Positions 1-6,180 of a stretch of DNA of 46,540 nucleotides are shown here, piece by piece. Location: assembly GCF_031179285.1 (NCBI RefSeq), contig NZ_JAPSHY010000023.1, positions 1 through 46,540 on the forward strand, given 5' to 3'. Position numbers and translations under genes: made by a program. The first letter of the stretch is position 1. Every line of letters starts with the position of its first letter. A model generated the notes under the pieces. That model saw nothing but the letters and a program-made list of their open reading frames with translations. It had not been told where the DNA came from and did not search any database. This DNA is from Microbacterium sp. (GTDB lineage Bacteria; Actinomycetota; Actinomycetes; Actinomycetales; Microbacteriaceae).

Positions 1-220
1 GCTGCACGGCGATCATCACCATCCCGAACACCAGCGCGGTCGGCGCCCAGATGTCGATGGAGCGGAGGCCGCCGGTCTCCGGCGTCGACTCCCGGAGCGC
101 GGGGACGGCTCCGAGGCCGAGCAGCAGAGCGGTGGGGAACAGCACGCCGAAGAGCACGGTGGCGGAGTCGCGAAGGAAGAGTCTCGTCTCGATCTTGACC
201 ATCTTCATGAGCGCGCGCAT
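1..220 (-). CDS. ABC-2 type exporter permease, N-terminal part (runs off left edge)
   Basis: The visible 73 residues start MRALMKMVKIETRLFLRD and continue into a first membrane segment (SATVLFGVLFPTALLLGLG), an extracytoplasmic stretch, and the start of a second hydrophobic segment. This is the usual N-terminus of ABC-2 permeases (amphipathic helix, then a membrane span). Its ATG shares one base with the TGA of the upstream ATPase gene, so the two are translationally coupled and should form one exporter. The substrate cannot be told. By analogy with the sister operon at 13710-17238, a histidine kinase and a response regulator may follow beyond the edge; that is inference. Confidence 0.8.
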   Translation of the reverse strand, partial: MRALMKMVKIETRLFLRDSATVLFGVLFPTALLLGLGAVPALRESTPETGGLRSIDIWAPTALVFGMVMIAVQ

Positions 221-1155
221 CAGCGGTCCCTTCTCTCGGCGCGGGCAGTGGATTCCGGCGGGCGCCCCGTGAACGCCACGAACGCGTCGTCGAGGTTGCG
301 CTGATCGATGCGGAGGTCCTCCGCCACGACCTGCGCCCTGGCGAGGGCTCCGGCGACGCTGGTGAGCAGTTGACCGCGGCCGGTGACCAGCCAGCGGTCG
401 CCGGCGACCTCGACATCGGTCACCTCGGGAAGGGTAGTGAGAACGTCCCTGTCCAGCGATGTGCTCACACGGAACCGGACCTGCTGCTGCGCGCTCGACT
501 GGGCGATCAATCCTTCGGGGGTGTCGACGGCTGCCACCCGGCCGCCGGCGATGACGGCGATGCGGTCGCTCAACCGCTCCGCTTCGTCCATGAAGTGCGT
601 CACGAGCAGGACCGTGACGCCCGAGTCACGGACGCGCTCGATGAGGCTCCAGGTGTCGCGTCGCGCCTCCGGGTCGAGTCCCGTCGTGAGCTCGTCGAGA
701 ATCGCGATCTTCGGGCTGCCGACGAGTGCGAGCGCGATCGAGAGTCGCTGCTTCTGCCCTCCGGAGAGGGCCTTGTACTTCGTGTTGCGCTTCTCGGTGA
801 GACCCAGGAGCTCCATGAGTTCGCGCCAGTCGGCGGGATGCCGGTAGAAGGAGCTGTACAGATCGAGGGCTTCGGCGACCGTGATCGCATCGGGAAAGCT
901 GCTCTCCTGCAGTTGCACGCCCAGACGCTCCCGCACCTCCGCTCGATCCTTGATCGGGTCGAAGCCCAGCACCGAGATCGACCCGGAGTCGGGGGTTCGC
1001 AGGCCTGCGATGCTCTCGACGGTCGTCGTCTTGCCGGCCCCGTTCGGGCCGATGATGCCGAAGATCTCCCCCTCCTCGACCGTGAACGAGACGTCGTCGA
1101 CGGCCACGTGCTGCCCATATCGTTTGTGCAGATTTCGTACTTCCAGAGCGGTCAT
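220..1155 (-). CDS. ABC exporter ATP-binding protein (DrrA-like)
   Basis: A 311-residue ATPase subunit of a drug or lipid type exporter. Walker A GPNGAGKTT is at residues 36-44, the signature LSGGQ at 130-134 and Walker B with catalytic Glu (IAILDE) at 150-155; a C-terminal extension of about 90 residues follows the nucleotide-binding domain, as in DrrA-type proteins. It is collinear with the ATPase at 16321-17238: all three motifs sit at the same residue numbers, so the two are close paralogues. The start is supported by TAGCTT six bases before the ATG, giving a leaderless message. The permease gene follows with one-base overlap. Substrate unknown. Confidence 0.93.
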   Translation of the reverse strand: MTALEVRNLHKRYGQHVAVDDVSFTVEEGEIFGIIGPNGAGKTTTVESIAGLRTPDSGSISVLGFDPIKDRAEVRERLGVQLQESSFPDAITVAEALDLYSSFYRHPADWRELMELLGLTEKRNTKYKALSGGQKQRLSIALALVGSPKIAILDELTTGLDPEARRDTWSLIERVRDSGVTVLLVTHFMDEAERLSDRIAVIAGGRVAAVDTPEGLIAQSSAQQQVRFRVSTSLDRDVLTTLPEVTDVEVAGDRWLVTGRGQLLTSVAGALARAQVVAEDLRIDQRNLDDAFVAFTGRPPESTARAERRDR

Positions 1156-1161
1156 ACCGTG

Positions 1162-1167
1162 AAGCTA
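1162..1167 (-). promoter_or_regulatory. -10 box of the left-edge exporter operon
   Basis: TAGCTT on the minus strand, six bases before the ATG at 1155; leaderless arrangement. Confidence 0.5.
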
Positions 1168-1225
1168 CGGGGGACACGCACCCCGTCACATCGGCCGCCG
1201 AGGTCGGGCTCGGGTTGATTCCCGC

Positions 1226-1243
1226 CTCCACCGTTCGGTGGAT
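1226..1243. promoter_or_regulatory. Candidate regulator operator, exporter site 1
   Basis: CTCCACCGTTCGGTGGAT is an 18-bp dyad (7 of 9 positions pair) lying 71 bases upstream of the exporter ATPase start. It differs at only two positions from the dyad upstream of the sister exporter operon (17317-17334), and similarity continues for about 20 bases on the promoter side (CGGG..TCA.CCC.GAGC). The likely binder is a LuxR-type response regulator such as the one at 13710-14339; that link is inference. Confidence 0.55.
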
Positions 1244-1330
1244 GGACGGCAGCAGCCGGCATCCCGGTCCCGCCGATCCGGGGTGGAATCCCGGGCCGAC
1301 AATCCGAGGTGGCCCCGGGCCCGACGATTC

Positions 1331-1404
1331 GAGGTAGACCGGACGATTCGAGGTGACCTTTCCGTCGATTGTTCCGGGATTCGTCCGAGGTACCTCGAAT
1401 CGTC
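1331..1404. repeat. 74-bp hairpin repeat, copy A
   Basis: Begins GAGGTAGACCGGACGATTCG and ends CCTCGAATCGTC. Arms GACGATTCGAGGT (1342-1354) and ACCTCGAATCGTC (1392-1404) are a perfect 13-bp inverted repeat around a 37-base loop; the right arm also overlaps a perfect 12-bp palindrome CGAGGTACCTCG (1386-1397). Confidence 0.85.
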
Positions 1405-1500
1405 TGAGGGCCCGAGGTAGAACCCCGTCCCGAAGGACCGGGGTGGAATCCCAGGCCGACGGGCTCCGCGATCCGAGGTGGAGCCTAGGCCCGACGTTCC

Positions 1501-1574
1501 GAGGTAGACCGGACGATTCGAGGTGACCTTTCCGTCGATTGTTCCGGGATTCGTCCGAGGTACTTCGAATCGTC
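1501..1574. repeat. 74-bp hairpin repeat, copy B
   Basis: Identical to copy A except for one C to T change in the right arm, which leaves a G-U pair if the plus strand is transcribed. It starts 170 bases after copy A. Arms at 1512-1524 and 1562-1574. Confidence 0.85.
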
Positions 1575-1672
1575 CGAGGGTCCCGAGGTGGAATCCCGGT
1601 CCCGATCCGAGGTGGGCCGGTCGGACTGAGGTAGACCGGACGATCCGAGGTGGAATCCCGGGCCGACGATCC

Positions 1673-1746
1673 GAGGTAGACCGGACGATTCGAGGTGACC
1701 TTTCCGTCGATCGTTCCGGGAATCGTCCGAGGTACCTCGAATCGTC
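1673..1746. repeat. 74-bp hairpin repeat, copy C
   Basis: Two base differences from copy A, both in the loop; both arms (1684-1696, 1734-1746) and the CGAGGTACCTCG palindrome (1728-1739) are intact. It starts 172 bases after copy B and ends 36 bases from the anmK stop codon. Confidence 0.85.
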
Positions 1747-1781
1747 CGCGGGCGCACTCACCGCGCGGCGGGTATCCGGAC

Positions 1782-2939
1782 TCAGGACAGGGTCAGACTC
1801 TTCACCCGGGCGACGGGTTCCGGCATCCGAAGCGGCCCTGTTCCCGGGGTGACCGTGCCGAGGATCCGCGGCTCGCGCGCGCCGGTGCCGCCGGGGACGA
1901 CGGCGGGCACGCCGTGCATCGTGCACCAGCCGATCAGCGCGAACAGGATCGCCTCTTTGCTGTCGGCAGAGGCTCCGAGCTCGTCGGCGAGCACGACATC
2001 GACGCCGGGGAGAGCATCGCGCAGTCCATCCATGATGAGCGGGTTGTGGCATCCGCCGCCCGAGACCGCGAGGAATCCGACGCCCGCCGCACGCACATCA
2101 TTGGCGACCGTGCGGACCGTCAGCTCGGTCAGGGTGCGCACCACGTCGGCGACCGGGATCTCGCGGGTCTGCGCGGCGAGGTGCTCGCGCACGTAGTCGA
2201 GGTGAAAGTGCTCCTTGCCCGAGCTCTTGGGTGCGGGCAGGGCATAGTACGGATCCGCGAGGAGCGCGCCGAGGAGGGGTTGGTCGATGCGACCAGAGCG
2301 CGCGATCCGCCCGTCTTCGTCGTAGCCGCGCGCGTTCAGCTGTTCGGCCGTGACGACCGCGTCGACGAGCGCATTGGCGGGACCGATGTCGTAGGCCGAG
2401 AGGATGCCGGAGCCGGTGATCGTGATGTTCGCGATGCCGCCGAGGTTGAGGGCGGCGGATACCCCGGCGCGCCCGCGCAGCAGCAACTCGTCGAGGAACG
2501 ACACCAGGGGCGCCCCGTGCCCGCCCGCGGCGATGTCGCGGATCCGCACATCGGACACCACGGGCACCCCGGCCCGTTCGGCGATCCATGCGGGCTGGCC
2601 GATCTGCAGGGTTCCCTGCGCCTCGCCAGCCTCGACCCAGTGGAAGACCGTCTGCCCGTGGGTGCACACGGCATCCACCCCGCCGACGGATGCTGCGGCG
2701 GCCGCGGCGACGTCGGCGAAGGCCTGACCGATCATGGTGTCGAGTTCGCAGACCTCGGCGAACGTGGTCGGCGAAGGCGGCAGTGCCGCGGCAAGACGGG
2801 CGCGAAGGGCCGGGTCGTAGGCGACACTGTCTTCGTACAGCACCGTCCCGTGCACGGCACCGTCAGCCTCGGTGAAGTCCACGACCGTCACATCGATGCC
2901 GTCGTGGGACGTTCCCGACAGCAGCCCGAGTACCCGCAT
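1782..2939 (-). CDS. anmK: Anhydro-N-acetylmuramic acid kinase
   Basis: 385 residues, normal for the family. AnmK cleaves and phosphorylates 1,6-anhydro-MurNAc from peptidoglycan turnover to MurNAc-6-phosphate in the cytoplasm. The phosphate-binding motif GTSHDGID is at residues 9-16, and GGCHNPLIMDGL and the C-terminal PGGTGAREPRILGTV stretch fit the family. The ATG at 2939 is chosen because GGGGAG lies 9 bases before it and it falls 19 bases after the stop of the upstream ROK kinase; a longer upstream frame would overlap that gene. It is last in the pyrE-ROK-anmK operon, and the repeat array follows directly downstream. Confidence 0.92.
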   Translation of the reverse strand: MRVLGLLSGTSHDGIDVTVVDFTEADGAVHGTVLYEDSVAYDPALRARLAAALPPSPTTFAEVCELDTMIGQAFADVAAAAAASVGGVDAVCTHGQTVFHWVEAGEAQGTLQIGQPAWIAERAGVPVVSDVRIRDIAAGGHGAPLVSFLDELLLRGRAGVSAALNLGGIANITITGSGILSAYDIGPANALVDAVVTAEQLNARGYDEDGRIARSGRIDQPLLGALLADPYYALPAPKSSGKEHFHLDYVREHLAAQTREIPVADVVRTLTELTVRTVANDVRAAGVGFLAVSGGGCHNPLIMDGLRDALPGVDVVLADELGASADSKEAILFALIGWCTMHGVPAVVPGGTGAREPRILGTVTPGTGPLRMPEPVARVKSLTLS

Positions 2940-2958
2940 CCGAATGTTCTCCCCGTCG

Positions 2959-3861
2959 CTACCGCAGCACGAGCGCCGCGGCGCCGATGAGCGGGCCCTC
3001 GTCGCCGAGACCCGATCGGACGACCCGGGCACGGCGCGAGTAGTCGTGGGCGGCGCTGGCGACCAGCGCCTGTTGCACCAGGTCGATGTAGTCGGCGGCT
3101 ACCCGCGAGAACCCGCCACCGATGGCGACGACGTCGAGGTCGACGAGCGTGGCGGCATCCGCCAGCGACTCCCCCACCGCCTTCGCCGATCGCTCGATCG
3201 CGGCGCGCGCGACGGCGTCGCCGGCAGCGGCATCCCGGGCGAGGTCTTCGCCGGTGGCGCCTGCCCAGCCCTGCTGCTGCGCCCAGGCGGCGGATGCCGG
3301 ACCCGACGCGATCTGCTCGAGCGTGAGCCCGCCCTCACGGCGCACCTGACCGAGGTGTCCGGCGTTTCCGGACGCTCCGGGAATATAGGCGCCGTTCACG
3401 ACGAACCCGCCGCCGACGCCGGTCGACACGACGATCGACAGCGATGAGCGCGCTTCGCTCGTGGCTCCCAGCCACGACTCGGCGAGCGCGAGCGCCCCGC
3501 CGTCGTGTCCGAAGACGACCGGGATCTCGCGGCCGAGCACGGCGGCTGCGGCGATGCGCACGGCGTCCGCGAGGGGGTAGCCGTCGGCCTTGGGCATGTT
3601 CACAGGGAAGATCAGGCCGCGATCGCGGTCGATCGGGCCGGCGCTGCCGACACCGGCTCCGACGAGCTCGCCGTCGTCGGGCAGCAGCGTCAGGGCGTGC
3701 GCGACGATCGCCGCGACCGCCGAATCGAGCGATTCGGCCGTGGCCTCGCGTCCGGTCGGCTGCCGGCTGCGGCTTCCGGCGACGAGCGTGCCGTCGTCCG
3801 CGATGAGCGCGGCCTCCATCTTCGTGCCGCCGACGTCGACGGCCAGCGCATAGCGGGTCAT
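2959..3861 (-). CDS. ROK-family sugar kinase
   Basis: 300 residues. The ROK/actin-fold phosphate loop DVGGTK is at residues 9-14, followed by STGVGGG (146-152) and GNAGHLG (165-171). ROK kinases phosphorylate glucose, GlcNAc, ManNAc or similar sugars; next to anmK an amino sugar such as GlcNAc or MurNAc is plausible but not shown. The zinc-binding cysteine cluster usually found a few residues after the GH motif is missing: the sequence there is REGGLTLEQIASG. Its ATG overlaps the pyrE stop by four bases (ATGA), so translation is coupled. Confidence 0.85.
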   Translation of the reverse strand: MTRYALAVDVGGTKMEAALIADDGTLVAGSRSRQPTGREATAESLDSAVAAIVAHALTLLPDDGELVGAGVGSAGPIDRDRGLIFPVNMPKADGYPLADAVRIAAAAVLGREIPVVFGHDGGALALAESWLGATSEARSSLSIVVSTGVGGGFVVNGAYIPGASGNAGHLGQVRREGGLTLEQIASGPASAAWAQQQGWAGATGEDLARDAAAGDAVARAAIERSAKAVGESLADAATLVDLDVVAIGGGFSRVAADYIDLVQQALVASAAHDYSRRARVVRSGLGDEGPLIGAAALVLR

Positions 3862-4418
3862 TGCGGGTCGAGTCCGAGGTCGTCGAGGTCGAAGGCGGCG
3901 CGCCACTCCAGCCCTTCGGCTTCGATCGCTGCCTGCGCGCCGGTCTTGCGGTCGACGATCACGGCGACGGCGACGACCTCGGCACCCTCGCGGCGCAGCG
4001 CTTCGACGGCCTTCAGAGCGGACTGCCCGGTGGTCGAGGTGTCTTCGAGCACGACGACGCGCTTGCCCTTGGTGTCGGCGCCCTCGATCTGCCGGCCGCG
4101 TCCGTGATCCTTGGGCTCCTTGCGCACGACGAACGCATCGAGCGGGCGGTCGGTGGCGACGGATGCGTGCATCACCGAGTTCGCGATCGGGTCGGCGCCG
4201 AGCGTCAGCCCTCCGACCGCTGCGGCGTCGAGGTCGCCGATCAGGTCGAGCATGATCCGCCCGATGGCCGGGGCTGCGCGATGGTCGAGCGTGAGCTTGC
4301 GCATATCGACGTAGTAGGTGGCCTTCTTGCCGCTGGACAGCGTGAAGTCGCCGTGGAACACCGCCTCGGCGTTGATGAGGTCGAGAAGGGTCTGACGGTC
4401 TGCGTCGAGTGCGGTCAC
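3858..4418 (-). CDS. pyrE: Orotate phosphoribosyltransferase
   Basis: 186 residues. PyrE joins orotate to PRPP to make orotidine monophosphate. The PRPP loop VVVLEDTSTTGQS is at residues 121-133 and the early substrate loop LSSGKK at 28-32. I place the start at GTG 4418 because TACACT (-10) ends seven bases before it, as in a leaderless message; the frame stays open further upstream, but that would place the promoter inside the gene. First gene of the pyrE-ROK-anmK operon and divergent from the exonuclease III gene. Confidence 0.9.
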   Translation of the reverse strand: MTALDADRQTLLDLINAEAVFHGDFTLSSGKKATYYVDMRKLTLDHRAAPAIGRIMLDLIGDLDAAAVGGLTLGADPIANSVMHASVATDRPLDAFVVRKEPKDHGRGRQIEGADTKGKRVVVLEDTSTTGQSALKAVEALRREGAEVVAVAVIVDRKTGAQAAIEAEGLEWRAAFDLDDLGLDPQ

Positions 4419-4425
4419 GGCATCC

Positions 4426-4431
4426 AGTGTA
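4426..4431 (-). promoter_or_regulatory. -10 box of pyrE operon
   Basis: TACACT on the minus strand, seven bases before the GTG at 4418; decides the pyrE start. Confidence 0.6.
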
Positions 4432-4482
4432 GAAGGAGCGAACGCCCGGATTCGGCGAGGTGTCGCTGTCGGAGCCCGCAAC

Positions 4483-4488
4483 TAGGCT
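4483..4488 (+). promoter_or_regulatory. -10 box of exonuclease III gene
   Basis: TAGGCT, six bases before the ATG at 4495; leaderless arrangement. Confidence 0.6.
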
Positions 4489-4494
4489 GGACGC

Positions 4495-5340
4495 ATGCGC
4501 TTGGCCACCTGGAACGTCAACTCCATCCGCACCCGCGTCGCCCGCACCGTCGAATTCGCCGTGCGCGAAGACATCGATGTGCTGGCGATGCAAGAGGTCA
4601 AGTGCAAGCCCGAGCAGTTTCCCTACGCGCCGTTCGAAGAGGCCGGCTATCACGTCGAGGTGCACGGCCTGAACCAGTGGAACGGGGTCGCCATCGCCAG
4701 CCGCCTGCCGGTCACCGATGTGCGCACCGCCTTCGCCGGCATGCCGGGCTACGCCAAGGGACATGACGGTCCGGATGCTCCGCTCGAAGCGCGGGCGCTC
4801 GGTCTGATCGTCGACGGGGTCAGGGTGTGGAGCCTCTATGTGCCGAACGGCCGGTCGCTCGATGACCCGCACTACGTCTACAAGCTGCACTGGCTCGAGG
4901 CGCTGAAGAACGCCACTGCCGCAGAGCTGTCGGCGAATCCCGAGCTGCCGCTGGCCCTGGTCGGCGACTTCAACATCATCCCGTTCCCGCATGACAACGG
5001 CGATCCCGCGATCGTCGAGGGGGTGTCCACGCACGTTTCGCCGCTCGAGCGTGCGGCGTTCTTCGCGCTGGAGGATGCCGGGGTGTCCGACGTCGTGCGC
5101 CCGCTCCTTCCCGAGGGCTACACGTACTGGGACTACCAGCGGCTGAAGTTCCCCCGCAACGAGGGCATCCGCATCGACTTCATCCTCGGATCCCGCACGT
5201 TCGCGGATGCCGTCACCGGCGCGTCGATACACCGCAACGAGCGCAAGGGCGAGCAGCCGAGCGATCACGTGCCCGTCGTGGTCGACCTCGAGTTCGGCGC
5301 GGCAGACGTCGACGACGACCTGCCGATGATCTTCTCGTGA
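4495..5340 (+). CDS. xth: Exodeoxyribonuclease III (AP endonuclease)
   Basis: 281 residues of the exonuclease-endonuclease-phosphatase fold. ExoIII cuts DNA at abasic sites and degrades 3' ends during base-excision repair. Active-site elements are present in order: ATWNVNSIR at 4-12 with Asn7, MQEVKC with the metal-binding Glu34, VGDFNIIP for the Asp/Asn pair, and PSDHVPVV near the end with the catalytic His. The length is typical. The HAD phosphatase gene follows after 18 bases and is probably co-transcribed. ExoIII versus another XthA paralogue cannot be settled from sequence alone. Confidence 0.93.
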   Translation: MRLATWNVNSIRTRVARTVEFAVREDIDVLAMQEVKCKPEQFPYAPFEEAGYHVEVHGLNQWNGVAIASRLPVTDVRTAFAGMPGYAKGHDGPDAPLEARALGLIVDGVRVWSLYVPNGRSLDDPHYVYKLHWLEALKNATAAELSANPELPLALVGDFNIIPFPHDNGDPAIVEGVSTHVSPLERAAFFALEDAGVSDVVRPLLPEGYTYWDYQRLKFPRNEGIRIDFILGSRTFADAVTGASIHRNERKGEQPSDHVPVVVDLEFGAADVDDDLPMIFS

Positions 5341-5358
5341 GCCGATGAGCGCCGTCGC

Positions 5359-6168
5359 GTGACCGTGCGGCTGATCGCGACCGATCTCGACGGCACGCTG
5401 CTCGACTCGACGTCGTCGGTCACGCAGCGCACGCGCCGCGCGCTCGACGCGGCTCGAGCACGCGGGATCCACGTGGTGCCCGTGACGGCCCGTCAGCCGA
5501 TCGGCCTGCGTGCGATCGCCGCCGACGCGGCGTTTGACGGGTGGGCGCTCTGCAGCAACGGCGCGTACGCCGTGCATCTGGGTGACGGACGGATGCTGTT
5601 CGCCGAAGAGCTGCCTGCCGAGACCGTCCGCACGCTCGCCGAGGCGCTTCGCGCCAGCATCACCGGCCTGCTGTTCGCCAGCGTGCGCGAGGGCGGAGAC
5701 GCATTCGTCGCGCAGCACGGCTATGCCGAGATCGCAGGTCACTCCGATCACAAGCGAGACCCGGAGACGATGGGCGGGGAGCCGCTCGATCACGTGCTGT
5801 CGGCGCCGAGCCTGAAGCTCGTGATCCGGCACCCGGAACTCGCCCCCGCAGCGCTCTTCGAGACCCTGCGCTCGCTCGGACTCACCGGGTTCGAGGCGAC
5901 GCTCTCGGGGGCGCCGTTCGTCGAGGTGATGGCCGAGGGCGTCACGAAGGCGACCGGACTCGCCCGTCTGTGCGAGCACCTCGGGGTTGACCGCACGGAT
6001 GTGGTCGCCTTCGGCGACGCGCTCAACGACGTCGAGATGCTGCGCTGGGCAGGTCACGGGGTCGCGATGGCCGCGGCTGCGGATGTCGTGCGGGATGCGG
6101 CCGATGAGGTGGCTCTGTCGAACGATGAGGACGGGGTGGCGCGGGTCGTGGAGCGGCTGCTGGGCTGA
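5359..6168 (+). CDS. Cof-type HAD hydrolase
   Basis: 269 residues with a GTG start. The HAD nucleophile motif DLDGTLLDS has Asp9 and Asp11, and the late motif VVAFGDALNDVEMLRWAG carries the acidic pair for magnesium, the pattern of the Cof/IIB sugar-phosphatase group with a cap domain between the motifs. Such enzymes dephosphorylate sugar phosphates or related metabolites; the substrate is unknown. It sits 18 bases after the exonuclease gene on the same strand and ends convergently against the surface-protein gene with 12 bases between stops; no hairpin terminator is visible there. Confidence 0.88.
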   Translation: MTVRLIATDLDGTLLDSTSSVTQRTRRALDAARARGIHVVPVTARQPIGLRAIAADAAFDGWALCSNGAYAVHLGDGRMLFAEELPAETVRTLAEALRASITGLLFASVREGGDAFVAQHGYAEIAGHSDHKRDPETMGGEPLDHVLSAPSLKLVIRHPELAPAALFETLRSLGLTGFEATLSGAPFVEVMAEGVTKATGLARLCEHLGVDRTDVVAFGDALNDVEMLRWAGHGVAMAAAADVVRDAADEVALSNDEDGVARVVERLLG

Positions 6169-6180
6169 ACCCGATCCGCG

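Larger units (their letters stand above)
1275..1746. repeat. Nested intergenic repeat array
   Basis: This fills nearly all of the 626-bp gap between the exporter start (1155) and the anmK stop (1782); I see no credible gene in it. The array is built from variants of GAYYCGAGGTRG. A 26-bp unit (GATCCGAGGTGGAATCCCGG plus GCCGAC) occurs at 1275-1300 and 1642-1667 with one mismatch, with looser copies near 1438 and 1580. A 19-bp unit, GATTCGAGGTAGACCGGAC, precedes or opens each of the three long 74-bp units listed separately. Open frames through the array are Arg/Pro-rich and repetitive and look non-coding. Function unknown. Confidence 0.85.

Noticed and set aside
1275..1746. CRISPR array
   Set aside because: The 74-bp units are too long and the intervals (~96 bp) consist of related repeats, not unique spacers; no cas genes are present.
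1186..2052. Long minus-strand open frame of 288 residues across the repeat array and the anmK tail
   Set aside because: The translation is Arg/Pro/Ser-rich, made of the DNA repeat units, has no start signal and overlaps anmK in another frame.
3862..6057. Minus-strand extension of the ROK frame across xth and the HAD gene
   Set aside because: It is antisense to two well-supported genes; the ROK protein starts at the ATG coupled to the pyrE stop.
6169..6180. Terminator between the HAD and surface-protein genes
   Set aside because: No inverted repeat of useful length in or next to the gap.
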